Source: Thermodesulfobacteriota bacterium (GTDB lineage: Bacteria > Thermosulfidibacterota > Thermosulfidibacteria > Thermosulfidibacterales > B14-G1). From it: a stretch of 38,506 bases of DNA. Both the position numbers and the translations under genes were made by a program. A model generated the notes under the pieces. It was not told the origin of the DNA. It did not search any database and worked only from the letters and a program-made list of their open reading frames with translations. The stretch is from contig JAJSAC010000051.1 in the NCBI GenBank assembly GCA_024274915.1, positions 1 through 38,506 of the forward strand, read 5' to 3'. Below are positions 26,943-35,978 of the stretch, in pieces (positions within the stretch are counted from its first letter, which is position 1; every line of letters starts with the position of its first letter).

Positions 26943-26971
26943 AAGATAAGCCTAGTGGTAGAGCTTGTCAA
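26943..26971 (-). promoter_or_regulatory. Promoter of the hsp20-lon operon
   Basis: On the minus strand a perfect TTGACA (26966-26971) and TATCTT (26943-26948) are 17 bp apart, giving a leader of about 25 nt. It is a sigma-70-type site; no CIRCE element or sigma-32-like sequence was seen. Confidence 0.7.
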
Positions 26972-26995
26972 AACCTTGGTCTTGCGGGAGACTTC

Positions 26996-27586
26996 ATGGA
27001 GCTCAGGGAGGCTATTCTAGGCAGGCGGAGCGTCAGGAGGTACAAAGCCCAATCTGTTCCTAAAGGATTGATAGAAGAGATTATGAATCTGGCGGTTTGG
27101 GCCCCTTCTGGGATGAACCGCCAAAATTGGTATTTCGTGGCGGTGGCGGGAGAGCTCAGGAATAGGGTGGTAGAGATCTGCTATCAGGGTTACCTCTCCT
27201 ACATTGGCGAAAGGGTGGAGAGGGTGTTTAGTCACAAGCCTCATGTGGTCAGGGAGACGAAGAGCTTTTTTGCCACTTTAGGTGGCGCTCCTGTGGTGAT
27301 CTTTGCTTACGCCGAGCCAGGACCTGAGAGTATTTTCACAGATGTCCAGAACGTTTCTGCGGTTATCCAGAACATTCTTCTTTTGGCCCATGAAAAGGGG
27401 TTGGGCACCTGCTGGATGACGGGGCCTTTAAATATGGAAAAGGAGTTCAATAGGCTTTTGGGTGTTGAGAACAAAAAGCTGGTGGCCCTTATCGCCATGG
27501 GGTACCCGGATGAGACACCTAAGGTGCCTCCTCGGAGGGGAGAGAAGGTGCTGTACAAGGGTTTTCTGGAGGATGGGGAGTCTTGA
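26996..27586 (+). CDS. Nitroreductase-family FMN protein
   Basis: This 196-residue member of the nitroreductase family starts with the diagnostic ILGRRSVRRYKAQSVP (FMN-phosphate-binding arginines). WAPSGMNRQNWYFVAV, GLGTCWMTGP and IAMGYPDE follow. These enzymes are homodimers with FMN at the interface and reduce nitro groups, quinones or flavins with NAD(P)H; the natural substrate here is unknown. ATG 26996 follows GCGGGAGACTTC. It is divergent from hsp20-lon across 84 bp and its own promoter is not obvious. Confidence 0.9.
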   Translation: MELREAILGRRSVRRYKAQSVPKGLIEEIMNLAVWAPSGMNRQNWYFVAVAGELRNRVVEICYQGYLSYIGERVERVFSHKPHVVRETKSFFATLGGAPVVIFAYAEPGPESIFTDVQNVSAVIQNILLLAHEKGLGTCWMTGPLNMEKEFNRLLGVENKKLVALIAMGYPDETPKVPPRRGEKVLYKGFLEDGES

Positions 27587-27621
27587 CACCCGGGTATTCA
27601 GGGGCTATTAGACTCCTGCCT

Positions 27622-27698
27622 GGCGGTGTAGCTCAGCAGGTTAGAGCAGGCGGCTCATATCCGCCGAGTCGGGGGTTCGAGTCCCTCCACCGCCACCA
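27622..27698 (+). tRNA. tRNA-Met (anticodon CAT), elongator type
   Basis: This is a complete 77-nt cloverleaf. The acceptor stem GGCGGTG pairs with CACCGCC, the D-arm is GCTC/GAGC, the anticodon stem GGCGG/CCGCC has loop CTCATAT with CAT at 27656-27658, the variable loop has 5 nt, and the T-arm GGGGG/CCCTC has loop TTCGAGT. CCA is encoded at the 3' end. G1:C72 pairing and the absence of three G:C pairs at 29-31 exclude the initiator. A lysidine-modified tRNA-Ile(CAT) cannot be fully excluded from sequence alone. Confidence 0.93.
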
Positions 27699-27739
27699 TA
27701 ACCTTCAGTATGTTCTCTCCCATTATTTTTGCATGCACT

Positions 27740-27769
27740 TTGACAATTCCTTCCCATTTCTTCTAAATT
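27740..27769 (+). promoter_or_regulatory. Candidate promoter of the pilB-pilT-arg-dap genes
   Basis: A perfect TTGACA (27740-27745) is followed after 18 bp by TAAATT (27764-27769, four of six), in an A/T-rich stretch between the tRNA and pilB. Confidence 0.5.
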
Positions 27770-27815
27770 TGTGTTATGTTTTTTTGCTTTATGCATGTTT
27801 TGGGGGTGGTGCGAT

Positions 27816-29516
27816 TTGGGTGCTGTCAGGCTGAAACTGAGGTTGGGGGAGCTTCTTATAAAGAGGGGGCTGGTCTCCCTCGAACAGATAGAGGAAGCCC
27901 TCAAGGTTCAGGCTACCACAGGGAAGAGGTTGGGTGACATCTTGGTGGAGAGGGGGTACATCACTCGGGAAGCCCTTGAGAAGGTTTTGGAGGAGTACAA
28001 GGCCTCGGCGGAAGCAGAAGGGGTGATTTCTAAGGCAGATGAGGTGGATCCCTCTATGGCTAAGCTCTTCCCGGAGAAGTTGGCCAGGATGTTTAAAGTG
28101 GTCCCTTTGAAGATGGAGAATGGCACTCTCTTGGTGGCATCTCCTGATGTGCTGGATATCAGTACCCTAGACTATATCCGTTTCGCTACAGGCCACAATG
28201 TGAAGGTCATCCTCACCACTGAGGCCTTTGTAGAAGGAGTTATAGACAGGCTTTACAGCCCTCAGCTGGACATTCTGAAAGATGTTTTCGAAGAAGCGGA
28301 AATGGAAAGCGTAGAGGTTCTTCACGAGGAAGAGCAGGAACTTGCCTTTGGAGAAGATCTAGCCCATGAAGCCCCTGTCATAAGGCTGGTCAACTATATA
28401 ATAGCCGATGCCCTTTCCAAGAGGGCCAGTGACATTCATATGGAGCCTTACGAGAGGCGATTCAGGATCAGGTTTAGGGTAGACGGTGTCCTCTACGATC
28501 AGATGGATGTGCCACTCCGGCTTAAGGAGGCAGTGGTGGCCAGGGTGAAGATTATGTCCAATCTGGATATCATGGAGAGGAGGGTCCCCCAAGACGGTCG
28601 GATTAAGGTGAGGATTAAAGGTAAGGAGGTGGACCTCCGTGTTTCCACAGTTCCCACCGTTTTTGGGGAAAAGGTGGTTATGAGGCTTCTGGAAAAGAGC
28701 GGACTGGTGTTTGATCTCACCCGGTTAGGTTTCGAAGAAGAACAGTTGAAGGTATTTATTGAAGCCACAGAGAGGCCTTATGGAATGGTTCTTATCACGG
28801 GGCCCACGGGCTCCGGTAAGACCACCACTCTATATTCAGCCCTGATTCGTCTCAACAGTCCCGAAGTGAATATCATGACCGTCGAAGACCCGGTGGAGTA
28901 CAACTTTGAAGGAATAAATCAGGTTCAGATCAAGGAGGACATCGGTCTCACCTTTGCCTCGACCCTTAGAGCTTTCCTGCGCCAGGACCCTGATATCATT
29001 CTGGTGGGTGAGATTCGGGACATGGAGACGGCAGATATCGCCATAAAGGCGGCCCTCACTGGGCATTTGGTTTTTTCCACCCTTCACACCAATGATGCTC
29101 CCAGTACCGTCACCCGTCTGGTGGATATGGGCGTGGAGCCTTTCCTGGTCGCTTCTTCTTTGAATATGGTGGTGGCTCAGAGGTTGGTGAGGAAGATATG
29201 TGCCAATTGTAGGAGGGAGTATAAGCCCCCCCCTTCTCTGCTCGAGAGGTTGGGATTAGAAGAGGATCAGGGGATCTTTTACAAGGGTGAAGGGTGTACG
29301 GCCTGTAATGAGACGGGTTACAAAGGGAGGTTGGCTCTTTATGAGGTGATGCCCATGTCTAAACGGATAATGACATTGGTGGTAGAAAGGGTTACGGCTG
29401 ATCATATTCGCCGAGTCGCCTTGGAAGAGGGGATGGCAACTCTCAGGGAGGTTGGTTTGAGGAAGGCTCGGGAGGGTGTCACCACGCTAGAGGAGGTTAT
29501 GAGGGTAACCACTTAG
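27816..29516 (+). CDS. pilB: Type IV pilus assembly ATPase PilB
   Basis: This GspE/PilB-family ATPase powers pilus extension. The N-terminal MshE/GspE-N domain begins LGELLIKRGLVSLEQIEEAL. The ATPase core has Walker A GPTGSGKTTT (about 329), the Asp box EDPVEY, Walker B ILVGEIRD and the His box TGHLVFSTLHTNDA. The zinc tetra-Cys motif is CANC...CTACNETGYKGR. The longest frame starts at GTG 27771, but that adds a Cys/Phe/Trp-rich tail overlapping the promoter. I prefer TTG 27816 (about 566 residues), with GGGGGTGG just upstream. pilT follows 13 bp downstream; pilC and pilin genes are not in the window. Confidence 0.93.
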   Translation: MGAVRLKLRLGELLIKRGLVSLEQIEEALKVQATTGKRLGDILVERGYITREALEKVLEEYKASAEAEGVISKADEVDPSMAKLFPEKLARMFKVVPLKMENGTLLVASPDVLDISTLDYIRFATGHNVKVILTTEAFVEGVIDRLYSPQLDILKDVFEEAEMESVEVLHEEEQELAFGEDLAHEAPVIRLVNYIIADALSKRASDIHMEPYERRFRIRFRVDGVLYDQMDVPLRLKEAVVARVKIMSNLDIMERRVPQDGRIKVRIKGKEVDLRVSTVPTVFGEKVVMRLLEKSGLVFDLTRLGFEEEQLKVFIEATERPYGMVLITGPTGSGKTTTLYSALIRLNSPEVNIMTVEDPVEYNFEGINQVQIKEDIGLTFASTLRAFLRQDPDIILVGEIRDMETADIAIKAALTGHLVFSTLHTNDAPSTVTRLVDMGVEPFLVASSLNMVVAQRLVRKICANCRREYKPPPSLLERLGLEEDQGIFYKGEGCTACNETGYKGRLALYEVMPMSKRIMTLVVERVTADHIRRVALEEGMATLREVGLRKAREGVTTLEEVMRVTT

Positions 29517-29529
29517 GAGGCGGTGTTGC

Positions 29530-30621
29530 ATGGACACTTTGGAAGAGCTCTTGCGTTATATGGTGGAAAAGAACGCCACGGATCTTCATATCACCACGGG
29601 CGCCCCCCCTAAGGTGAGGATGAGCGGTGAGTTGGTGCCTGTCCCTGGGACCGAAGACCTAAGTCCTGCCGATACTCAGAGGCTCTGTTTCAGCGTCATG
29701 ACTGACGCCCAGAAGCAAAAGTTCGACGAAGAGCACGAAGTGGACTTTTCCTTTGGTATCAGGGGGCTGGCCAGGTTCAGGGCCAATGTCTTTCGTCAGA
29801 GGGGGGCTGTGGCAGGGGCGTTCAGGCGCATTCCCTATGAGGTGATTCCCTTGGAGAAGCTGGGGTTGCCCCCGGTGGTCTTTACCTTTGTGACCAAATC
29901 CAAAGGCCTTATTCTGGTTACGGGTCCCACGGGTTCAGGCAAGTCCACTACCCTGGCGGCTTTCATAGACAGGATCAACGAGACTTACAACAAACACATT
30001 ATCACTGTGGAGGACCCCATTGAGTACCTCCATCCCCATAAAAAGTGTCTGGTAAATCAGAGGGAAGTCCATTCTGACACCGAGTCTTTCAAAAAAGCCC
30101 TTCGATATGTACTGAGACAGGATCCCGATGTGGTTCTCATAGGTGAGATGAGAGACCTGGAGAGTATGGCTGCGGCTCTCACCATTGCCGAGACGGGGCA
30201 TCTGACCTTCGCCACCCTTCACACTAACTCGGCCGTGGAAACCATAAACCGAATCGTGGACTCTTTCCCTTCCCATCAACAGACCCAGATAAGGTCCCAG
30301 CTCTCTTTCGTTTTGGAGGGGATCATATGTCAGCAGCTTATGCCAAGGGCCGACGGTAGAGGGTTGGTTCTGGCTTCAGAGGTTCTGGTAATGACACCCG
30401 CTGTGAGGAACCTCATCAGGGAGAACAAACTCCACCAAATCTACTCCGTCATGCAGTCGGGCCAGTCTCATCACGGTATGCAGACCCTAAATCAGTCCTT
30501 GGCTTCCCTCTATGAAAGGGGGCTCATCACCTATGAGCAGGCCCTCTTCTCCTCTCCTCGCCAGGAAGAGATAGTGACCATGCTGGACAGGATCAAGATG
30601 GGTTTGGGACTTGGGAGATGA
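29530..30621 (+). CDS. pilT: Type IV pilus retraction ATPase PilT
   Basis: This 363-residue PilT drives pilus depolymerisation for twitching motility. Walker A is GPTGSGKST at 132-140. EDPIEYLHPHK, VVLIGEMRDLESMAAALTIAETGHLTFATLHTNSA and the PilT-specific C-terminal VRNLIRE match the family. The N-terminal LRYMVEKNATDLHITTGAPP is also characteristic. ATG 29530 follows GGAGGCGGTGTTGC. Its stop overlaps the argH start (ATGA), which couples a motility gene to an arginine-biosynthesis gene. Confidence 0.96.
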   Translation: MDTLEELLRYMVEKNATDLHITTGAPPKVRMSGELVPVPGTEDLSPADTQRLCFSVMTDAQKQKFDEEHEVDFSFGIRGLARFRANVFRQRGAVAGAFRRIPYEVIPLEKLGLPPVVFTFVTKSKGLILVTGPTGSGKSTTLAAFIDRINETYNKHIITVEDPIEYLHPHKKCLVNQREVHSDTESFKKALRYVLRQDPDVVLIGEMRDLESMAAALTIAETGHLTFATLHTNSAVETINRIVDSFPSHQQTQIRSQLSFVLEGIICQQLMPRADGRGLVLASEVLVMTPAVRNLIRENKLHQIYSVMQSGQSHHGMQTLNQSLASLYERGLITYEQALFSSPRQEEIVTMLDRIKMGLGLGR

Positions 30622-31997
30622 GTAAGCTCTGGAACGGCAGGTTTTCCGAGAACACGGACAATTTGGTGGAGGCCTTTACCCAGTCGGTTCATTACGATGT
30701 GAGGCTCTACAGGGAGGATATCAGGGGCTCCATAGTCCACTGTGAGATGCTGGTGAAGCAGGGCATAATAACGCCTGAAGAAGGTGAGAGGATTGTCCAG
30801 GGCCTTCTGGAGATTGAGAAGGAGATAGAAGAAGGGGCCTTTCAACCTGACCCCTCCATGGAAGATATCCATATGAACATAGAGGCCCATCTCATAGAGA
30901 AAGTGGGACCTGTGGGGGGGAAACTCCACACAGCTCGTAGTAGGAACGATCAAGTGGTGCTGGACGAGCGATTGTACCTTCGCGGAGAGATAAGGGAGGT
31001 GGTAGACCTCATAAAGAACTTCCAACGGGTTTTGGTGATGAGGGCTAGGGAGCATGTAGGCACTATCATGCCCGGCTTCACCCATCTTCAACATGCTCAG
31101 CCAGTGAGGTTGGCCTTCCATCTTTTGGCCTATGTGGAGATGCTGGAGAGGGATAAGGAGAGGTTTATGGATGCCCTCAAGAGGGTGAATATCCTTCCCT
31201 TAGGGGCAGGGGCTTTGGCCGGAACCACCCTTCCCATTGATAGGGAGTGGGTGGCCAAGAGACTGGGTTTCCCTAGGATTTCGGCCAACGCCATGGATAC
31301 CGTGGCTGACAGGGATTTTATCCTGGAATTCTTGGCCCATGGAGCCATCACCATGATCCACCTTTCCCGAATGGCTGAGGAACTGGTCCTTTGGAGCTCC
31401 CCTGAGTTTTCCTTTGTAGAGTTGTCTGACTCTTACTGTACTGGTTCCAGTATTATGCCCCAAAAGAAGAATCCTGATGTGGCCGAGCTGGTTCGGGGCA
31501 AGAGTGGGAGGGTGGTGGGTAATCTAGTCTCTCTCTTGGTGGTGCTGAAAGGCCTCCCCCTGGCTTACAATAGGGACCTCCAAGAGGACAAAGAGCCCAT
31601 GTTTGATACTTCGGATACCCTCAAGATGTCTCTCAAAGTGATGGCCGGAATGTATGAGAGGGCCGTGTTCAATGTTGGAGAGATGGAGAGAAGGGCTAGG
31701 GAAGGCTTTACCAATGCCACGGACTTGGCTGATTACCTTGTGAGGAAGGGGGTACCCTTCAGGGAAGCCCATCGGATGGTGGGGGAGTTGGTTGCTTACT
31801 GTCTTGACAGGGGTAAAACTTTAGAGGAGCTTTCTTTGGAGGAGATGAGGGGGGTGGCCCCTACGGTGGAGAAAGATGTGTATGAGGTATTGGACCTTCA
31901 GAGGGTCGTGGACGGTAGAGGCTCTTTGGGGGGGACTTCAAGAGAACAAGTGGAGGAGAGGCTGAAGATATGGGAAGAATTGTTAAAGGAGGCTTAG
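30618..31997 (+). CDS. argH: Argininosuccinate lyase
   Basis: This 459-residue member of the fumarase/aspartase superfamily splits argininosuccinate to arginine and fumarate, the last step of arginine synthesis. It opens LWNGRFSENTDNLVEAFTQSVHYD and contains TARSRNDQV, GFTHLQHAQPV and the signature loop GSSIMPQKKNPDVAELVRGK with the catalytic Ser. Start ATG 30618 overlaps the pilT stop. The end overlaps the next gene by 28 bp. No other arg gene is nearby. Confidence 0.97.
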   Translation: MSKLWNGRFSENTDNLVEAFTQSVHYDVRLYREDIRGSIVHCEMLVKQGIITPEEGERIVQGLLEIEKEIEEGAFQPDPSMEDIHMNIEAHLIEKVGPVGGKLHTARSRNDQVVLDERLYLRGEIREVVDLIKNFQRVLVMRAREHVGTIMPGFTHLQHAQPVRLAFHLLAYVEMLERDKERFMDALKRVNILPLGAGALAGTTLPIDREWVAKRLGFPRISANAMDTVADRDFILEFLAHGAITMIHLSRMAEELVLWSSPEFSFVELSDSYCTGSSIMPQKKNPDVAELVRGKSGRVVGNLVSLLVVLKGLPLAYNRDLQEDKEPMFDTSDTLKMSLKVMAGMYERAVFNVGEMERRAREGFTNATDLADYLVRKGVPFREAHRMVGELVAYCLDRGKTLEELSLEEMRGVAPTVEKDVYEVLDLQRVVDGRGSLGGTSREQVEERLKIWEELLKEA

Positions 31998-32932
31998 TAG
32001 TCCTCTTTCTCTTTTTGATGGGGGGATGCGGCCACAAGACTCCCCCCATACCTCCTCGTACTCTGATGCCCAGGCCAGTGGACGTGAAGGAGGTTAGGGT
32101 GAGGCCCAGTGGGGTTTATCTGGTCTTCACTTTGCCCTCGAAGTACGTGAGGAGGGGTAGGATCTCTACAGGTGTGTATTACCGGGTGGATAGGTGTATG
32201 GGAAGCCATTGTACTTCTGTAGCGGGGGGCAGGGAAGCTCCGGGTAGCTTGGTGGTGGTGAAAGACCCCCATGCCGAGGAAGGAATGTTCTATCATTATG
32301 TGATAAGGCCCAGAGTGGAGGCCAGGGGGGTTCCAGTTGATGTTCCTGTGAAGATAGGGCCCTTTCCCTCTCCCCCTCAAGGGCTTAGAGCGGATGCTTT
32401 CCAAGGTAAGGTGGTGCTTGCCTGGGAAAGGGGGGGTCGTTTCGTTGTATACAGGAGGGTGGCGGTAGAGGATTACCCCCTTAAGCCTTTAGCAGTGGTG
32501 GATGGTGGCGGGTACGAGGACCTATCTGTGGATAACGGAGTCACTTACCACTATGTGGTTAGGAGATGGAAGAAGAAAGGCCTTTTGGTGGTGGAGAGTG
32601 CCCCTTCCAGGGAAGTGGTGGTAACACCTATGGATACGGAGCCTCCGCCGACACCCCAGGGGCTCACCGCTCACTACCGGGGTGGTGTTGTTTACATCGC
32701 TTGGGACCCTGTGAGTGCCGGCGATTTAGCTGGATACTACCTCTATCGCAGAGTGGAGGGAGGAGAGTGGACGCCTGTAACCAGAGAGGTTTTGTACCAG
32801 CCCCTCTATGTTGATAGGAAGGTGAGCCCTGGAATGACCTGTGAATACAGAGTGGTGTCTATAGATCAATCAGGCAACATGAGTGAGCCTTCTACTGTGG
32901 TAAGGATCAAGATTCCAGCTGGAGGGAGGTAG
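31970..32932 (+). CDS. Lipoprotein with fibronectin type III-like domains
   Basis: This 320-residue protein has a lipoprotein signal ([11 protein letters not shown], lipobox about residues 17-20). A Pro-rich [16 protein letters not shown] stretch and beta-rich repeats follow. The last two units resemble fibronectin type III domains: about 130-215 ([18 protein letters not shown]..) and about 220-318 ([37 protein letters not shown].., ending [21 protein letters not shown]). A degenerate third unit may precede them. The ATG at 31970 lies inside argH with GGAGAGG upstream. Its place before lysA-dapF recalls the small LptM/YifL lipoprotein next to dapF in proteobacteria, whose post-Cys sequence is similar (GCGxKxP). 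Function unknown. Confidence 0.8.
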   Translation: MGRIVKGGLVVLFLFLMGGCGHKTPPIPPRTLMPRPVDVKEVRVRPSGVYLVFTLPSKYVRRGRISTGVYYRVDRCMGSHCTSVAGGREAPGSLVVVKDPHAEEGMFYHYVIRPRVEARGVPVDVPVKIGPFPSPPQGLRADAFQGKVVLAWERGGRFVVYRRVAVEDYPLKPLAVVDGGGYEDLSVDNGVTYHYVVRRWKKKGLLVVESAPSREVVVTPMDTEPPPTPQGLTAHYRGGVVYIAWDPVSAGDLAGYYLYRRVEGGEWTPVTREVLYQPLYVDRKVSPGMTCEYRVVSIDQSGNMSEPSTVVRIKIPAGGR

Positions 32933-32934
32933 GG

Positions 32935-34197
32935 GTGCATCACTTTCAATATAAGGACGGGGTACTTTACTGTGAGGGGGTCTCTCTTGAAGGGGTTGCC
33001 CGGGAGGTGGGAACTCCTTGTTATGTATACAGTCACTCTACACTGATTCGCCATTACCGAGTGATGGAGGAGGCCTTTTCGGCCTTTCCTCACCTTATCT
33101 GTTTTGCTGTAAAGGCCAACTCCAACTTGGCGGTTCTTAGGGCCCTGGTGAGAGAGGGAAGTGGCATGGATATTGTCTCTGGTGGAGAACTTTTCAGGGC
33201 CTTGAGGGCTGGTGCAGATCCTACAAAGATAGTGTTTGCAGGGGTGGGCAAGACAGAGAGGGAAATGGAGTACGCTTTAAGGGTGGGTATCCTCATGTTC
33301 AACGTGGAATCAGAACAGGAGCTGGAAACCCTCCAAGGGGTGGCCTGCCGTCTAGACACCAAGGCTCCCGTGGCTTTGAGGGTCAATCCCGATGTGGACC
33401 CCAAGACCCATCCCTACATTTCTACTGGATTGAAGAAGAGTAAATTTGGCATCTCCATCAAGGAGGCGGTGAAGGAGTACGAGAAGGCCCTTTCTCTCCC
33501 TTGCATAGAGGTGAAGGGCGTCCATTGTCACATTGGCTCTCAAATCACCCAGGTGGAGCCCTTCGTGGACGCCCTCCAAAGGGTTTTAGTTCTGGTGGAG
33601 GAACTGAGGGAAATGGGGGTGGGCATTTCTTATGTGGATATGGGAGGTGGTCTGGGGATTCAGTATAAAGACGAGGATCCTCCCCCCCCTTCCGAGTTGG
33701 CCCGGTCCGTGGCTCCCCTTTTGGCGGAGAGGGATATCACCCTCATTCTAGAACCTGGCCGAGTTATCGCTGGGAATGCAGGCATCCTTTTGACCAAAGT
33801 TCTTTACTTGAAGAAGGGGGAGTTGAAGGACTTTGTGGTAGTGGACGCTGCCATGAACGACTTGGCCAGGCCCAGTCTTTACGGGGCCTATCATGCCATT
33901 CTGCCAGTGGTGGAAAAGCCCTTGGGAGGCATGGTGGCCGATGTAGTGGGGCCTATTTGTGAGAGTGGAGATTTTCTGGCCCAGGAGAGGGAACTGCCAG
34001 CCTTGGATCGAGGAGATTTGTTAGCAGTGATGAGTGCTGGCGCCTACGGCTTCACCATGTCCAGCAACTACAACTCTCGTCCCCGGGTAGCGGAGGTTAT
34101 GGTGAAAGGGGGCGAGTTTTGGGTGGTGAGGGAGAGGGAGGCCTACGAAGACCTGGTAAAGGGAGAGCGGATTCCCGCCTTTTTGCTGGAGGGCTGA
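32935..34197 (+). CDS. lysA: Diaminopimelate decarboxylase
   Basis: This 420-residue PLP enzyme of the alanine-racemase-fold type decarboxylates meso-diaminopimelate to lysine. PLP-binding K60 lies in [34 protein letters not shown] and [11 protein letters not shown] with the active-site Cys are all present. Translation appears to start at GTG 32935 behind GGGAGGTAGGG. dapF starts 3 bp after the stop. The ordering argH, lipoprotein, lysA, dapF, dapA, dapB forms one compact operon. Confidence 0.96.
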   Translation: MHHFQYKDGVLYCEGVSLEGVAREVGTPCYVYSHSTLIRHYRVMEEAFSAFPHLICFAVKANSNLAVLRALVREGSGMDIVSGGELFRALRAGADPTKIVFAGVGKTEREMEYALRVGILMFNVESEQELETLQGVACRLDTKAPVALRVNPDVDPKTHPYISTGLKKSKFGISIKEAVKEYEKALSLPCIEVKGVHCHIGSQITQVEPFVDALQRVLVLVEELREMGVGISYVDMGGGLGIQYKDEDPPPPSELARSVAPLLAERDITLILEPGRVIAGNAGILLTKVLYLKKGELKDFVVVDAAMNDLARPSLYGAYHAILPVVEKPLGGMVADVVGPICESGDFLAQERELPALDRGDLLAVMSAGAYGFTMSSNYNSRPRVAEVMVKGGEFWVVREREAYEDLVKGERIPAFLLEG

Positions 34198-34200
34198 TAG

Positions 34201-35013
34201 GTGTTTCCCTTTGCCAAGCTTACAGGTAGTGGCAATGACTTCATATTGGTGGACAACATGGGAGGTCATGTGGACGTGGAGGCCTTCCGAGAAAGGATTC
34301 CCAAGGTCTGTGCCCGGGCCAGGTCCGTGGGGGCAGATGGTATCATTTTTTTAGAGCCCTCTTCCTTGGCCCATTTTAGATGGCGTTTTTTCAACTCCGA
34401 TGGCTCTGAGGCGGAGATGTGTGGCAACGGTGGCCGATGTGCTGCCCGTTTTGCCTTTGAAAGGGGCATTGCTCCCAGGGAGATGATTTTCGAAACCATG
34501 GCGGGGGTTATTAAGGCCAGGGTTCTAGAAGGAGGACAGGTGAAGGTACAGCTTACCACTCCCCAGGGATGGCGGTGGCGGGAGAGGCTGCCTTTAGGCC
34601 ATGGGGTGATAGAGTACTCCTTCGTTAACACAGGGGTACCCCATGTAGTGGTTATGGTGGAAGACTTGGGAAATGTGGACGTGGAGAACCTAGGAAGGAG
34701 GGTACGCTTCCATCCCCGCTTCTCTCCGGCGGGTACCAACGTCAACTTTGTCCAGGTGCTGGACGAGGGCCGTCTGGCTTTGCGTACTTATGAGCGAGGT
34801 GTGGAGGCCGAAACCCTGGCATGTGGAACGGGGGCTACGGCAGCGGCTCTCGTTTATCTTGGAGATGGGGAGGAGGGCAAAGTGGAGGTTCTAACCCGGG
34901 GTGGAGAGACCCTGGTGGTGGAGAAGGTGGGAGAAGAGGTCTTTCTCCAGGGAGGGACCCGATGGATTTACAACGGCCACCTCAAGCCTGAGGCATGGGA
35001 ATGGGGAATTTAG
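34201..35013 (+). CDS. dapF: Diaminopimelate epimerase
   Basis: This 270-residue enzyme converts LL- to meso-diaminopimelate by a two-cysteine mechanism. C74 in EMCGNGGRC and C208 in ACGTGA are both present, along with KLTGSGNDFILVDN at the N terminus. The start is GTG 34201, with GGAGGGCTGATAG upstream. It lies directly after lysA. A 75-bp gap with weak heptamer repeats separates it from dapA. Confidence 0.96.
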   Translation: MFPFAKLTGSGNDFILVDNMGGHVDVEAFRERIPKVCARARSVGADGIIFLEPSSLAHFRWRFFNSDGSEAEMCGNGGRCAARFAFERGIAPREMIFETMAGVIKARVLEGGQVKVQLTTPQGWRWRERLPLGHGVIEYSFVNTGVPHVVVMVEDLGNVDVENLGRRVRFHPRFSPAGTNVNFVQVLDEGRLALRTYERGVEAETLACGTGATAAALVYLGDGEEGKVEVLTRGGETLVVEKVGEEVFLQGGTRWIYNGHLKPEAWEWGI

Positions 35014-35027
35014 TGGAAAGCTGGGAT

Positions 35028-35056
35028 TGAAGGGTGAAAAGTCAAAAGTTGACAAG
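35028..35056 (+). repeat. Short degenerate heptamer repeat before dapA
   Basis: Consecutive 7-mers TGAAGGG, TGAAAAG, TCAAAAG and TTGACAA follow one another between dapF and dapA. The array is short and degenerate, but has the same period as the arrays flanking gltX. Confidence 0.4.
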
Positions 35057-35088
35057 AACACCAAGGTAAAAAACTTTAGGAGGCGGAT

Positions 35089-35970
35089 ATGTTTAGGGGA
35101 TCTATAGTAGCCATTGTTACCCCTTTCCGCAATGGAGAGGTGGACGAGGAGAGGCTTAGGGAGCTGGTGGAATACCACATGTCCAATGGCACCCACGGTA
35201 TTGTGCCGTGTGGCACTACAGGGGAATCGGCTACCCTGTCTCATGGGGAGCATAAGAGGGTGGTGAAAATTGTGGTAGACCAAGTAAAGGGGCGGGTGCC
35301 TGTCATAGCTGGATCGGGGTCCAACTCCACAGCCGAGGCCTTGGAACTCACTAAATTTGCTAAAGAGGCGGGAGCCGATGCTGCACTGGTTATCACCCCC
35401 TACTATAACAAGCCTCCTCAGGAGGGGCTCTACAGACACTACTCTTACTTGGCCCAGGAGGTGGACTTTCCCCTCATCATCTACAACGTGCCCGGCAGGA
35501 CGGGTGTGGACATCTTGCCCCGTACCATCGCCCGTTTGGCCCAGTTACCCCAGGTCGTTGGGGTGAAGGAAGCCACTGGTTCCGTGAAGCGTACCACCGA
35601 AATCCTGTCTTTGGTGGATAAGGAGGATTTCTGCATTCTCTCTGGTGACGACTTCATTGTTTATCCCCTCTTGTGCGTGGGGGCTAAGGGGGTCATCTCT
35701 GTGGTTGCCAACGTGGCACCTCGCATAATGGCCGATCAGGTGGAGAGTTTCGAGAGAGGGGATCATGCCCGGGCCCGGGAACTTCATTATAAGCTCCAGC
35801 CCCTGTGTGAAGCCATGTTTTACGAGACCAACCCCATACCTGTTAAAACGGCGTTGGCAGAGATGGGCCTGATCGCCGAAGAGGTCCGTATGCCCCTGTG
35901 TCCCATGTCCCCTGCCAATCGAGAGAGACTGAGGAGGGTGCTCTTGGACATGGGACTTGTCCATCACTGA
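35089..35970 (+). CDS. dapA: 4-hydroxy-tetrahydrodipicolinate synthase
   Basis: This 293-residue class I aldolase condenses pyruvate with aspartate semialdehyde. Schiff-base K160 (GVKEATGS), Y132 and R137 in YNVPGRTG, and T44 in CGTTGES correspond closely to the E. coli K161, Y133, R138 and T44. ATG 35089 follows AGGAGGCGGAT. dapB begins 8 bp after the stop. Confidence 0.97.
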   Translation: MFRGSIVAIVTPFRNGEVDEERLRELVEYHMSNGTHGIVPCGTTGESATLSHGEHKRVVKIVVDQVKGRVPVIAGSGSNSTAEALELTKFAKEAGADAALVITPYYNKPPQEGLYRHYSYLAQEVDFPLIIYNVPGRTGVDILPRTIARLAQLPQVVGVKEATGSVKRTTEILSLVDKEDFCILSGDDFIVYPLLCVGAKGVISVVANVAPRIMADQVESFERGDHARARELHYKLQPLCEAMFYETNPIPVKTALAEMGLIAEEVRMPLCPMSPANRERLRRVLLDMGLVHH

Positions 35971-35978
35971 GGTGAACT

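Noticed and set aside
27583-27834. Plus-strand frame running through the tRNA and pilB promoter
   Set aside because: It overlaps the complete tRNA-Met cloverleaf and the promoter, and its peptide follows tRNA sequence.
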